64,000 bases of DNA from Parelaphostrongylus tenuis (taxonomy: Eukaryota; Nematoda; Chromadorea; Rhabditida; Metastrongylidae): the NCBI GenBank assembly GCA_019055375.1, contig JAHQIW010000630.1, positions 62,001 to 126,000 of the forward strand, read 5' to 3'. The position numbers were made by a program, and so were the translations under genes. Positions 33,000 to 43,767 of this stretch are shown here, in pieces. The first letter of the stretch is position 1. Each line of letters opens with the position of its first letter. The notes beneath the pieces were generated by a model. It searched no databases. It was not told where the DNA came from and was given only the letters and a program-made list of their open reading frames with translations.

Positions 33000-34190
33000 T
33001 ACAGCGTTTCTCTAATTAGAACACTTCACATTTCTACTCTTCAACTTTTTTGCTGCACAATTTTTCCTATTTTTTTTTCTCTTCTTTTAACGTGCACATA
33101 TTTTTTTGAAAGCTACTGTTCGCAATTGTTTGCTATCAGACAATTTTTCCTTGAGTTTCATTCACTTAAGTTTCTGCCAGCATCTGAGTTTACTTGCTAA
33201 TGACTAGACTACATCACTACTCAATGACCGTTTATAGCAGAAGTGTTTAATTGAATCAAAATCGAATTTTCGGAATTTTTCGATTGTCAACGTTTTTTTG
33301 ATTGGACAGAACTACCATGCTCTTGTGCTACAGTGCTCATATAAGTCTTCATGGAAATCTGTTCTGAAGCTGGATCACCTCACATTAGTATCATAGAAAC
33401 AAGCTTTCGTTTTCATGGAACAATCAACAGATTTTGCTGATTAGTACCGTTATTCTGGAACCATAGCCGTTTCCGCTTTTCGTGTTCAATGAGTTCTTAA
33501 AAGTTCAATAACATCTTATTTCGTTAATTCGAACTGCCGCCTTTGTCGGGAAAATTTAGTCTATAAATTCTATCTCTCATAAAGACCTTGATCTGCATAG
33601 ACTTCAAATTGAGTTCAACAAGAGGCTGACTTCAATGATAGATATTGATTACATTGTGTATTATTCTTGTACATTTTGCATTACCGTCATCACCTCTACA
33701 ATTCTGATCCCAGTACTTCTTGCATTCAATCCATATCTTCGTATTTGTCTTCCCAAAAAAATTTGGAATTCACCCATAGTTTCTGCTTGAGCAATTTGTC
33801 CTCCATGAGTGTCATAGCAAATTGATCAAGCCCAATCTTTTCACGGAGAGGCTGGTCTAAAGGGTCAAATCAGCACTATGCTATCTTGTAGGCTGCACTA
33901 GTAACCCTTGGTCACCATACCCACCCCTTATGACTGTATTGAAGAAGGAAAAAATTTAGGAACATCCACAGAATTATTTCAAAGTAGTGAAAAATATAAT
34001 AATTTTACGAGAAGCCGTCTATTTCTCATGACTCTCCTTCTCTACCATTTTTATTTGATTTTTCTCATGCTCTCAATCCTTTGGGGACCAATTATGCCAA
34101 AAGTAGCACACTGAACTTTTCGTGAATTTCTCGCACAGCACAGATTTTTCGCTAGACTTTCAATACTCGTTCGATAGGTGAAAATTTGAG
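33000..34190. other. intergenic, nothing recognised
   Basis: A+T-rich sequence with T-runs. No supported exon. Confidence 0.3.
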
Positions 34191-34199
34191 ACTAACACT

Positions 34200-35170
34200 G
34201 ACCTCGGTTTTCAAAAGGTTTCGGTTTTGTGCTTCGGCATCAAAGAGAAAATTAGTTTTTGCTTCCGGAGTGTATAGTGTTTTTGCATTTGTATTTGCTT
34301 AGCTTTTCCGTCGAGCCGAGTTTTCACTAGAGTCCTAGTAGACATTCAATAGCTCGAGGAACTGCAATTCTGAAACCGCGCTTGTTGTTTCACACTCGGC
34401 GCGGATTTTCTGCCCTGTTAGGGCCTGTGGTTGCTCTTTCAACAAATTTTTTGTAATGATTTAGCAATCACTTGATAGCCAAATTTTTATAAAATCAGTA
34501 CTACATTTAAGTTTTTGAAAAGATTTTTAGTAGTGTAAGAGCGGAAGAAGATTACGTTTTGCACTCTTGGTAAATAGCCTGAAGCTTGGACTTCATGTCG
34601 AGTTTTTGAAGCTCATATGTATAGAAGGACAAGACAAAGTCTTTTCGATGACTACAATGTAAAGCTATGAAATTTTTCGGAAACAAAGGAAATTTCTCCA
34701 ACTAGATTGAAGAAAATCGCACTCTTTTGTGGCGACAATTAAAATCGCTGTGCACAGGGCGGTTTGCACTGTTTATCCAGAAATTGTTCTCTGTTTTGGA
34801 CAATTTTCGAAAATTTTTTCTTGCTTTTAGTCACAGCATGGTTTTCTCCACACGATCAACATATGTTTTCATGTATATATCTTATAATACGAAGAGAACT
34901 TTGTGAATGAAACGTAATTTTCTCTCCCTTCTTACAGCACTCTATGACGTGCTTTTTGGACTTCAACTTTAATTTCGAATTTCCAAGATCTATGCCATTT
35001 AATGGTCAGCAGAATTTTAAGAAAAACTTTCTACAAACCTTAGTAAGACAAGCAAAGCAAATCGATTGTGAAAATAATCTAAGTTCCGATACAACAAAGT
35101 AAGAACGTTTTTTGAACATTAAATAATAATTTAAGCTAACAAATAATTACTAAGAGTCTAGAAAGGAAGC
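34200..35170. repeat. R1 repeat units, mostly inverted
   Basis: Degenerate R1 landmarks (cattcgatagct, actctatgacgtgc, aataattactaagagtctag) recur through this stretch. Confidence 0.4.
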
Positions 35171-35374
35171 CTTCTGCAGCAAAAAAGCTCGGTCCCAAAA
35201 ATATTAATTCACTTTACCACTAATAAACAATATTGTGCTAGATTTCCATCAATCAGTCGGGTATTTCAGAGATATGACCGGAATCCATGAAATTCACAGA
35301 ACATTTTATCTACATTCGAGCAATATTTGTTACTGTTAGTAATGGGATACATGTAGCGTAGACTTAGAAAAGGG

Positions 35375-35580
35375 GCGGAGAGCACACACGAGTCGTTGGT
35401 TCGATGTAGTTTCCACCACTAACGAAGCACACCATCCTTCCGGAGTCAGGGAATTGGTACGATGATGCGACGACGAGCGTGAAGACACTAATTTGATTTA
35501 TTGTTGAGACTTCGTAGATCATTATAGGCGTCAATCATATATTCAATCATCTCCACGAAACTAATCAACTCGACTGCTTT
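35375..35580 (+). repeat. SINE A, diverged copy
   Basis: The sequence gtcgttggttcgatgtagtt with ccatccttccggagtcaggg and, about 100 bases on, ggcgtcaatcatatattcaa matches the SINE A body in order. The middle is rearranged or diverged. Confidence 0.55.
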
Positions 35581-36377
35581 GCTCATCTTTGAAGGATTGA
35601 TCAACTGGATATATTTTGTCATTTTCAGTAGGCTAGGCTGAATTGTGAGAGTTGTATTGGATAACCCCATTTGACCAAGGAAAAACTGCCATCTGAAATT
35701 TTTTTCTTTTGTACAGGATGTTGAGAAGAGTTCACTGCTTTTTTCCTAGTGCCACGTATAAAACATTGTCAAACGTTACATATAATCTACATTTTGCCAT
35801 ATATCACAGAACAATAAAAAAACGGAACCATTTTTACAGAACTGCAGAAACGCAAAATGCAAGGTTTCATATGACTGCTTCTTCTTTTTATCTTCACTCT
35901 AGACGATGCTCACTCGTCGAGTTTTTACTTTCCAGCGTTCGAAAACGTGAAATTATAGAATTTTTCTTGCATTTCATCAGTACTCGGTACTATTGTATTA
36001 TTCCCAACTGATGCGCAAGAACTTAGTTATCATCCTCAGGCATCACCAGCCAACAGTTGTGAATTTTTAGCGATCTTCCTTTTCTTCACGATTTTCATTT
36101 CTATGTCTTCGAAATCAACCCGACATTCATTTAATGGCTGGCAACGATCGTTATCGGCTGCCACGCCAAATGTGTACCGATACTTTTAGAGCTTTAATGA
36201 TTTTTCGCCCATACCTGAACTCTTTGAAAAGCAAAATGCTTTATTTTTTGTTGATCAGACCTGTAGCGGGAGATTGTTGGTAAGAAGTTTTGATGACAAG
36301 TTAAGAATAATGCAAGCCATTAATAAATCCACTTTCTTCAACTGAATAGGTAATTGATAAAATAAATTGTTAACTAC

Positions 36378-36645
36378 GGGCGCCGTGGCCGAGTGGTTGT
36401 GATGTTGTTCGCGGCGCGCGCATGTCAAATTTCCCCTCTCCTCAGCTTACTCCAGGAGTCAATAACGATTGGCCTATAGAACGCCACAGCCGAAGTACTC
36501 TCAAAATAGCAAGGTGACTCGACCAATCAGTATTCTACGGCGTTTAAAATGAAAACACGATTGAATGCCAGAAGTACTGGGATCCGCACATTGAAAAAAC
36601 ACTGTAGGAACGTATCAATAAAGTGTTTAAATAGTTAAAAAGCAC
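36378..36645 (+). repeat. SINE B copy 4, clearest copy
   Basis: The head gggcgccgtggccgagtggt contains tggccgagtgg, an exact A-box match. It is followed by gaacgccacagccgaagtac and the tail agtactgggatccgcacatt, which ends in an A/T-rich run with aataaagtg. It is tRNA-derived, and the Leu- or Ser-like head (gccgagtgg) is inferred from the A box only. Confidence 0.7.
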
Positions 36646-36659
36646 ACGCTTCAGCCTGT

Positions 36660-36850
36660 AATTAAGGAGATCGCCGAGTGAGCCTCTTATTCAAGCAATG
36701 TTCCTCTGAAGGACACAGGACTCAAGCGAAACCAAAGCAAACACCACAAAGAGAACGAATGACTGTGGAGCATCGACTCGGATCAATCGGCTCTCAAGAA
36801 GACTATATGCGTCAAAACTTTTGGCGGATAAATCATTTCGTTACCAACCT
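36660..36850 (+). repeat. interspersed repeat H, second copy
   Basis: It follows SINE B directly and matches 32755-32900 at cgagtgagcctcttattcaa and further scattered blocks. The 62-codon ORF inside is not supported. Confidence 0.35.
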
Positions 36851-36899
36851 CTTGCTACAGGGTTAATTAACAAGGTATATGCTTCATGGTTATGCCGAA

Positions 36900-38200
36900 A
36901 TTAAAGGAAAGTTGGTTTACAGTAGACAAAATGCTTAAACTTAACCTAAAGTAACATCAGCTCTGAACGAAACATATCAATAACGCGGAAAATGTGATGT
37001 TTATTGATGTCTGAAATACTTTATAGTACAAATCACAATTCACATCGAAAAACTAAACTTCGTTTGTATTCCAACCAATTGGTCATCATTTCATTTCGAA
37101 AATTCGTGATGAAAATGTGTGGAACGTTCACCGATTGTTTATAATTCAAAAAATTACAAAATCGTCATTGACAGCAGAAATTCGCTTTCCTAGATGCTAT
37201 CTTCCACCGTTTATCGCCATCGACTATCAAGATAGCTTTTTTTCTGTCGTTGCGATGTCAGAATGAATCGTGATAAAAACTTTCTGCACACCACGTTTGT
37301 CTTACTGTAACAACCGATTTCATCGGTAATTTATCAGTCAGTTAAGTGCTGTCATTCCCTTCACATCATGTGTCTTTCGCGTGCTGATTATCGCTATTTT
37401 TAGAACGAATTCAAGTTCACGCGACTATTATGTTCGCATTTTTTCCGACTAACTAGAAACTTTCTGATATTAAGCGATTTCCTAAATTAGGAAAAAAGGC
37501 TGTCACATGAATCACGAACCGAAACATGAGATGCCTTTTAATGATCGGAGAGACCCGAGTTACGCGCACAATAATTGCCTTTATATGAATGATGATCGTA
37601 AATATTGACTACAACTATGTGAATGTTGCTGGCAAATACGACAGTTATGATTGTTTTCCAACGCAAGTCATCCACCCCCAGGTGCATAAATCTCAATTAA
37701 CCTCCACTTCTCACCTCTATTCTTACAGTCGACAATAAGGACCGTTCTTCAATATTCTCTTCCTCTAGTTCATACTCATCACTGACGAGACAAAATAAGA
37801 TCGCTGGGAGATGACAGCTGACGAAACAGGTTTTTTCGATAACTATCAAAAATAACACAGAGTTGTTCCTGAGAACTAGCGATGATTTTTACAACTAGAA
37901 CAAAGTGCTTGAAAAACTTAGGGAAAGATTTTTATCTATAGTTTCTAAGGGTATACATGATTTTCCTAGGTACTATTTTGATTTTGAAGTTTTTGCGAAG
38001 GAAATCAAAATCGATACCACAAAAACACTGACGAGCGTGAATTGATATTCAACACAATGGCTGACGACTACAGATTACAAAGCAGTAAAGAACAGCTACA
38101 TTTTGAGAGAAATTAGTAAATACTAGTATTATTTCCCAAAAAGCAGAAGAGATCATGAATAGTGGTATTTCTTGAATACAACAATACAGCACAGTAATAT
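36900..38200. other. intergenic, nothing recognised
   Basis: No supported exon or repeat. Confidence 0.3.
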
Positions 38201-38289
38201 TACAATTGCGGACGTTTCGGTGGAATCGCCTATTCAGATTTTGGCACAGAGTCTAGCATACGTAGACATCTTAGCTTAGGTCAGAAAAA

Positions 38290-38880
38290 ATTGACCCGAG
38301 CTATAGTGCGAGGTCACGCATGATAAAATACACTCTTCCTTGAGGTTCCTTTTAGGAATGTTTGGTATTTATCCGAAAAGTTCCTAGATTTCTTCGCGCA
38401 AATGACGTGGATTCCTGTGCGAGGATTTACATCAAAATCTTTTTCGTTGTGTTTATAATCTCTATGCGTCCTTAGTGGAGTGTTTTATTTATTTTTAAGT
38501 TTTCAGATTTGTGCCTTTTATGCGAACGCAGAGTGGTGTACTCGTTTCGCCAATGTATTCTATGGAGATATTATTCATCCTAGCGCGCTCACAAGATATT
38601 GACTTTGCTGACGAGATCGCATGCAATTGCCTTTTCTACCGTTAAAGCAAATTATGCAGTCCTTCGCTTCGTAGAGAACGAAAACAGTCGATGCGGGCCA
38701 ATTGTCGCTTTGGAGCGCTTGAGATACTCTGGAAAGTAAATTTGCTTCCATTCTTGAACGTTCAAGTCGACCTTTCCGAAAGCTTCTACAAGACGAAATG
38801 ATGCCGAAAGCCAAGTAATAAAATGCACCGCTTCATTAGCGTTTCTCTCAACTACAGCACACAAAACGCACACCTGTGAA
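38290..38880 (-). pseudogene. Penelope-like element: reverse transcriptase end and GIY-YIG endonuclease fragment
   Basis: Minus-strand reading across frameshifts gives an RT C-terminal piece (EYLKRSKATIGP, STVFVLYEAKDCIICFNG). The Penelope-type GIY-YIG core follows as IEYIGETSTPLCVRIK, preceded by a Cys (CERARM). Further on come HRDYKHNEKDFDV, LAQESTSF and ARRNLGTFRINTKH, typical of the region after the endonuclease. Penelope elements use the GIY-YIG nuclease for target cleavage. Several frame breaks show this copy is dead. Confidence 0.7.
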
Positions 38881-38999
38881 AAACACGTTTAGAACAGCTA
38901 TCAGAGTCTACACAGGAAGAGAGTGTAGGGAGGAACTCATTGAACTTGACGCATAAGATGGTTATTTCTGATAAGCGAAACGCTGGACGCACCTCAGGG

Positions 39000-41540
39000 T
39001 TGATTTATAGGTAAAGCTACGCCTTCAAGTGATAAGTTTACTGAGAATAAAATTCCTTTCGTTCGGTCCATTATTTTTAACGAAATACGCCTAGCTACGT
39101 AACGCTGCTCAAGGAGAAATAATTTGGAGAATTTGGTAGCACTCATCGAAATGCCCGTAAACATCAAAAGGCATCATCTAGTTTGCAACCGACTGTATTA
39201 CGATCAATGTGGAGCACAAAACTGTATGGTATATACCCTAACGGTATTGGGAGTGCCTGCATAGGTTTGGGCCCGATATCTGCAATCTATTGTGAGGCAT
39301 GCGGAGTCCGATACACTGGCTAAGCTGGTACATTGCATACGCATGACAGAACACCTAATTGAAGAACTAAAAACGAAAGCTTCATCAAAAACGGGTAGGG
39401 AGCAAAACATCACAGGAGACACGCAAAAGTTTTGCGCACCACTCAACATTATGAGAAATATTCACTAAGGAACGTTTCAGTGTGAAAGTCAGCATCCTCC
39501 GTCAAAAATCCCAAACTCTTTTTGGATAGTTTTGGAACCTTTTGAACAAATACTAAGAATCCATTGATAAGCGAACGGCGAGCAGTGTCTAGTAACCGCA
39601 TGTGACCACGCAGCACACTTCAGGCCGATTTTTTCTGACCTGGCCTAAACACATTTCTACCTCATGCACGACTTTGTGCGCCTTCTCTCCAGTGGCTATT
39701 TTGTGAGACAACAACAAAACGGTTAGTGCCTTTGAAAGGAAGTTGTTTACTATGCGAATCAGAAGTTGTTTATCACGTTTCTTTTTGCTGCAGTTGAGAA
39801 GTGTAGTTTGTGTCTATCGCGGATCAGTTGGATCATTCCAGGCTCTGAAGGTATTGTGTTGTTGTATTCAATCAATGCTACTATTGATAACCTCACATTT
39901 GCTCATCAAAGAGAAGTAGTAAAATTTTCACTGTCTTTTCTTGAAAATAGCTGTTCTCTACTAGCGTGTAATTCAAGATGTTCTCACTTTTCTTTCCAGA
40001 CAATTCTTCTACGTAGTCGGTTTATGATACTGACAAGAAGTATTGAGATGTTTTGCGCAACTATTCATTCCGATTGAAGCCCCAAACAATTGTGAAAATT
40101 ATTCAAATATTGTAGACAATGGACGGCAAACGACCAGAAAGGGTGAAAAGTGGGTTTGATCTCCCTTGAAGGATTAAAGTCCTGCATATCACTCAGCATT
40201 ATCCGATATATATTGAAGAAAAAACACCCATGTTTTTGACTGATAGTTATAGAGTAATTGATATGTCTATATCTATATATGCAGCGTCAATAATAAGAAC
40301 TTTCACTAGTTTACCACCTATCCTATCGTCGCTAGGAATTTTCCGCTGCCGTCAAAATGTGATGTATATCCATAGACGATTAGCAAATAAACTTAACCAT
40401 GATGAAAACTCGAATGAGCCAAAATTAAGAATAACCACCATCCATGCAGCAACATAGTCCTAGTTGAAAAATGATAATAACCATTGAAACTTCAAACGTC
40501 GCATTCGAGTTCCCAAAGTAAGAGAATCCTAATGAGCTAGTCGTGACTTGTGAAGATGGCCATTTCAATATGAAACATCGACTAAGTAAAGATTTTGCAA
40601 TTACTTGCATAACGCCTTTCATAATGGGAGGTATCCGCAAAACAAAGTGAATAACTTTGTCACAAACTACAAACAGAGGCAAACAGCAAAGATCCTTATC
40701 GACGCCTTGCCATACGGTAACATGACAATCTCTTTCGTGTAAAACTACCATGGGTCCAGATAACTTTGCGGTGTACTACTAAGGTTCTCCTGCCAAGTAA
40801 AAACTATTACTGGCATCCATATGAGTTATCTGCGGAAACAAAGCCAGAGATTTTTTGACAAATGTGAACAAAGGAAGCGTTCAAACACTTTTTGACATTT
40901 CTAGAAGTCTGTAAAGGACAAATTTAGACCGTTCGACTTTTTGTCATTCACTTGGTGTACCTCAACAGCAAGAACCACTTCATTTAGCATTGACGCCTTT
41001 TGTGAAGAAAATCGTAGAAATTTGAACTCATGTGCCGCCATTCATTGGGTCGCTTCATAAGTTTTGGTAGTAGAGCAATAAACACAAAATTTGCTGACCA
41101 GACGTAATTAAAACTGCATGATTTTGATATCGTTCAATTGCGTATTTTCTTGCGAATATTTAGGTGTACAAGTTGCCTATACTTGCTTTGATATGAAGGT
41201 TTCGTTGAATCAATTTCGCTTGCTACTCATGTACGAATGGCGCGTAGAGAAAGATGCTGGTGAAGAGGCACATAGATTTCATAGAGCTTCTTTTGGACGG
41301 CCCGAGAGCGACTGATCCTTCAGACTGTTCTTTCCAGCTTTGCACTTCGCAAACCCCTTCCTAGCCGTTCATTCTAGCATTATCCCCTGCACGCCATTCG
41401 TGCATGAGTAGCAAGCAAATTTTCCCATGACAACTCCATCTTCGAGAAAAAATAGGCAAGTTGTTTCTTTTCCGCTTGGTAGCACGTGATGAAGGAATGA
41501 TCTCTCTTGCTAGATGAGGATATTTTATGAGAGTGTTAGT
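39000..41540. other. intergenic, nothing firmly recognised
   Basis: Several 60-110-codon frames on both strands (for example around 39.2-39.4, 39.8-40.1 and 40.4-40.75 kb) overlap one another and lack splice or motif support. Confidence 0.25.
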
Positions 41541-41559
41541 CATCTAAAAGCCTTAATCT

Positions 41560-42110
41560 CTCGCTAGTGCCGTATGTGGTCGTTTTTTGGAAAGATCTTT
41601 ATAAAACGCTATCAAATTCAAAGTTAACCACGTTTTACATCGACCGCGCATTTTCGACATTACTTCGCTGGAAGCACAAAAAGCATATGTTCGCGTAGAG
41701 CAAATTTTGTAGATTAGGGTCATACTTGAAGTTTCTTCGAAGCGGAGAAACAATTCCTGATTGAATAATAGAAATCGCACTTGACATGTGATCCGCCTTC
41801 GTAGTGCACTGCAATGAAATGGTCTTTTCAGAAAATAATCACAGCTTTGGAGTTGTCAAATCTCACGCTATAGAATGATTACCAGTAGTCTAAAAAGAGC
41901 TCTGTACTGCGAGAAATATGCGCATATGCAAAACAGATGTTTTCCTTTTGCTGAAGCCTTATAAAAGGACTCTTCAAAAAATGGCCAGTACGCACTAGCT
42001 AGAGATTTGAACTTTCGAATGATTACTTAAACTCTTGTGAAAATTTCTTATCCAGCGAAAGGGGTCGTTTCTTCCTCCCGTGCTACCAAAGAGAAAGGTA
42101 CCGCAAATTG
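41560..42110 (+). repeat. R1 composite interspersed repeat
   Basis: Landmarks in the R1 order: ggaagcacaaaaagcatatg, tgcactgcaatgaaatggtc, gctatagaatgattaccagt and tatccagcgaaagg. Confidence 0.55.
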
Positions 42111-42813
42111 TACATCAATATTTTCGTGAGCAAATGCGAAGGTGAACGATACCAAAGTCATGCAACTTTGATTGATTTTGGTTAATAAATTTGGTACTTA
42201 TTTCCCTAGTGCCAGAACTTACGGAACGACCTAATATCACGAGCCATTATAGGCAAATGACTCATTAAAAATATCTCATTTCATAGAAGAAACAAGTATG
42301 CAGCCCTCCTTAGAAGAAACGAGTAAATTTTGACAGTAAGATCGATAGTGTATGCACACTTATTTTTATCTGAGAGCACGTATACAGTCACATTCAGTCT
42401 CTACTCAATCCTTTGTCCTCCATTTGTCGCCAGACCACATGCCTTTGTGACTATGTCGTCCAACATGATTTCTTGTGTGAATAAGACCTGCAACAGGTAA
42501 TTTTGAGCTGGGTAATTTATTAAACAGTCCTCGTGGTCGTGGCACAGTCATCAAAGGTTACTCTTCATGTCCAAACGCTTGGTACTCCTGTTTACGCTGG
42601 ATAGAACAAGTATAATTCACCTGTCTGGCCTGGTTGACCTCTCTCCCATTATATTTTCCTGTTCGTTGTAGTGATTCCAGTCGGTGAGCTGGTTTCATAG
42701 AATATCCACTAGATAGACCCCGATAATAATTTTATTCAAGTCAACCTTCAACACTACATTCGAAGTAGGCAATTAACCACTTGTTACTATCTTTATTCAA
42801 ACTATCAATTGAG

Positions 42814-42817
<4 letters not shown>

Positions 42818-42849
<32 letters not shown>
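42818..42849. repeat. AT microsatellite
   Basis: A pure (AT)n run of about 32 bases. Confidence 0.9.
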
Positions 42850-42851
<2 letters not shown>

Positions 42852-42939
42852 GTTCAAGTCAATATTTTACTGCTTATACAACACTGACGTTATAACTATG
42901 TATCCAGAGGTGCTGAGTAATACGCAAAAATGAGCTTCA

Positions 42940-43015
42940 CGTGAAAGTTCAGTCCACGTTTCATCTATACTGAGAGCTCGTGATACCACAACACCACCGA
43001 GGCCGATGCTGTGCT
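42940..43015 (-). repeat. SINE C, second copy
   Basis: The minus-strand head ctcggtggtgttgtggtatc and agatgaaacgtgg match the element at 17.5 kb. The B box has decayed (ggactgaact). Confidence 0.5.
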
Positions 43016-43019
43016 ATCA

Positions 43020-43680
43020 TTTTTTCGGCGAATTCTTGATTTTTTTCTCTTACATGTTTACCATATAACCTCGGTGCCATAAGTTCTTCATTGGATATTC
43101 TTATACTTGTAACAGAATGTAGATACAGCTCACCTGCAAATACATCTGGCTCAGATCTCTGATTCTAACGCTGATCCTACTCTATCGCACATATTCTCCT
43201 CTATCATCAGGTACTCAGGGTCAACGTCTGTAATTAACAGAAATTTGGAGTATTTCGCAACCGATTAAGAAGAGCGCAATCGTAATTGTCTTGCAATGAT
43301 AATTCTCTTCGCATCATGTTCTCATTATGAACAGGTATTATGCACTCTATCGTCATCAAACCATCCCGTCGTGATATTACAGCCTCCAACAATCCAGTGA
43401 CTACATTGAATGTGTACGGTCATTTACGTCTACTGTATATTAGTTAACACCATTCGTTCATGTTCCCTAATGTATGAGCTCAAATTGGTCTACAAACATC
43501 TACTAGGAAAACTCAAAATGTTATAATCGTATTTGAATAGGAAAGCCTCTCTTTCCATTGCATTTTGCAGCTATCAAAATCGAACACTTTTTTCTATGCC
43601 AGTGGTCGTTGCTTGATTTTGATGCACTATTTCACTTCTTCACGCATGTCTATGTGAAGTCCAGAAACTGCTTTCTATCA
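43020..43680. other. intergenic, nothing recognised
   Basis: Sequence upstream of the RTE element. No promoter or 5' UTR of the element can be defined. Confidence 0.3.
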
Positions 43681-43767
43681 TTGTAGGTTAATAAGATTGC
43701 TAGCAGATATAAATACACAATTCACAAAGGGTGTCGGGTTTAGTTTGCATGATTTCCTGCCGATATT

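Noticed and set aside
40425..40751. 108-codon minus-strand ORF
   Set aside because: Overlaps a plus-strand frame and lacks motifs, splice signals or a poly(A) context.
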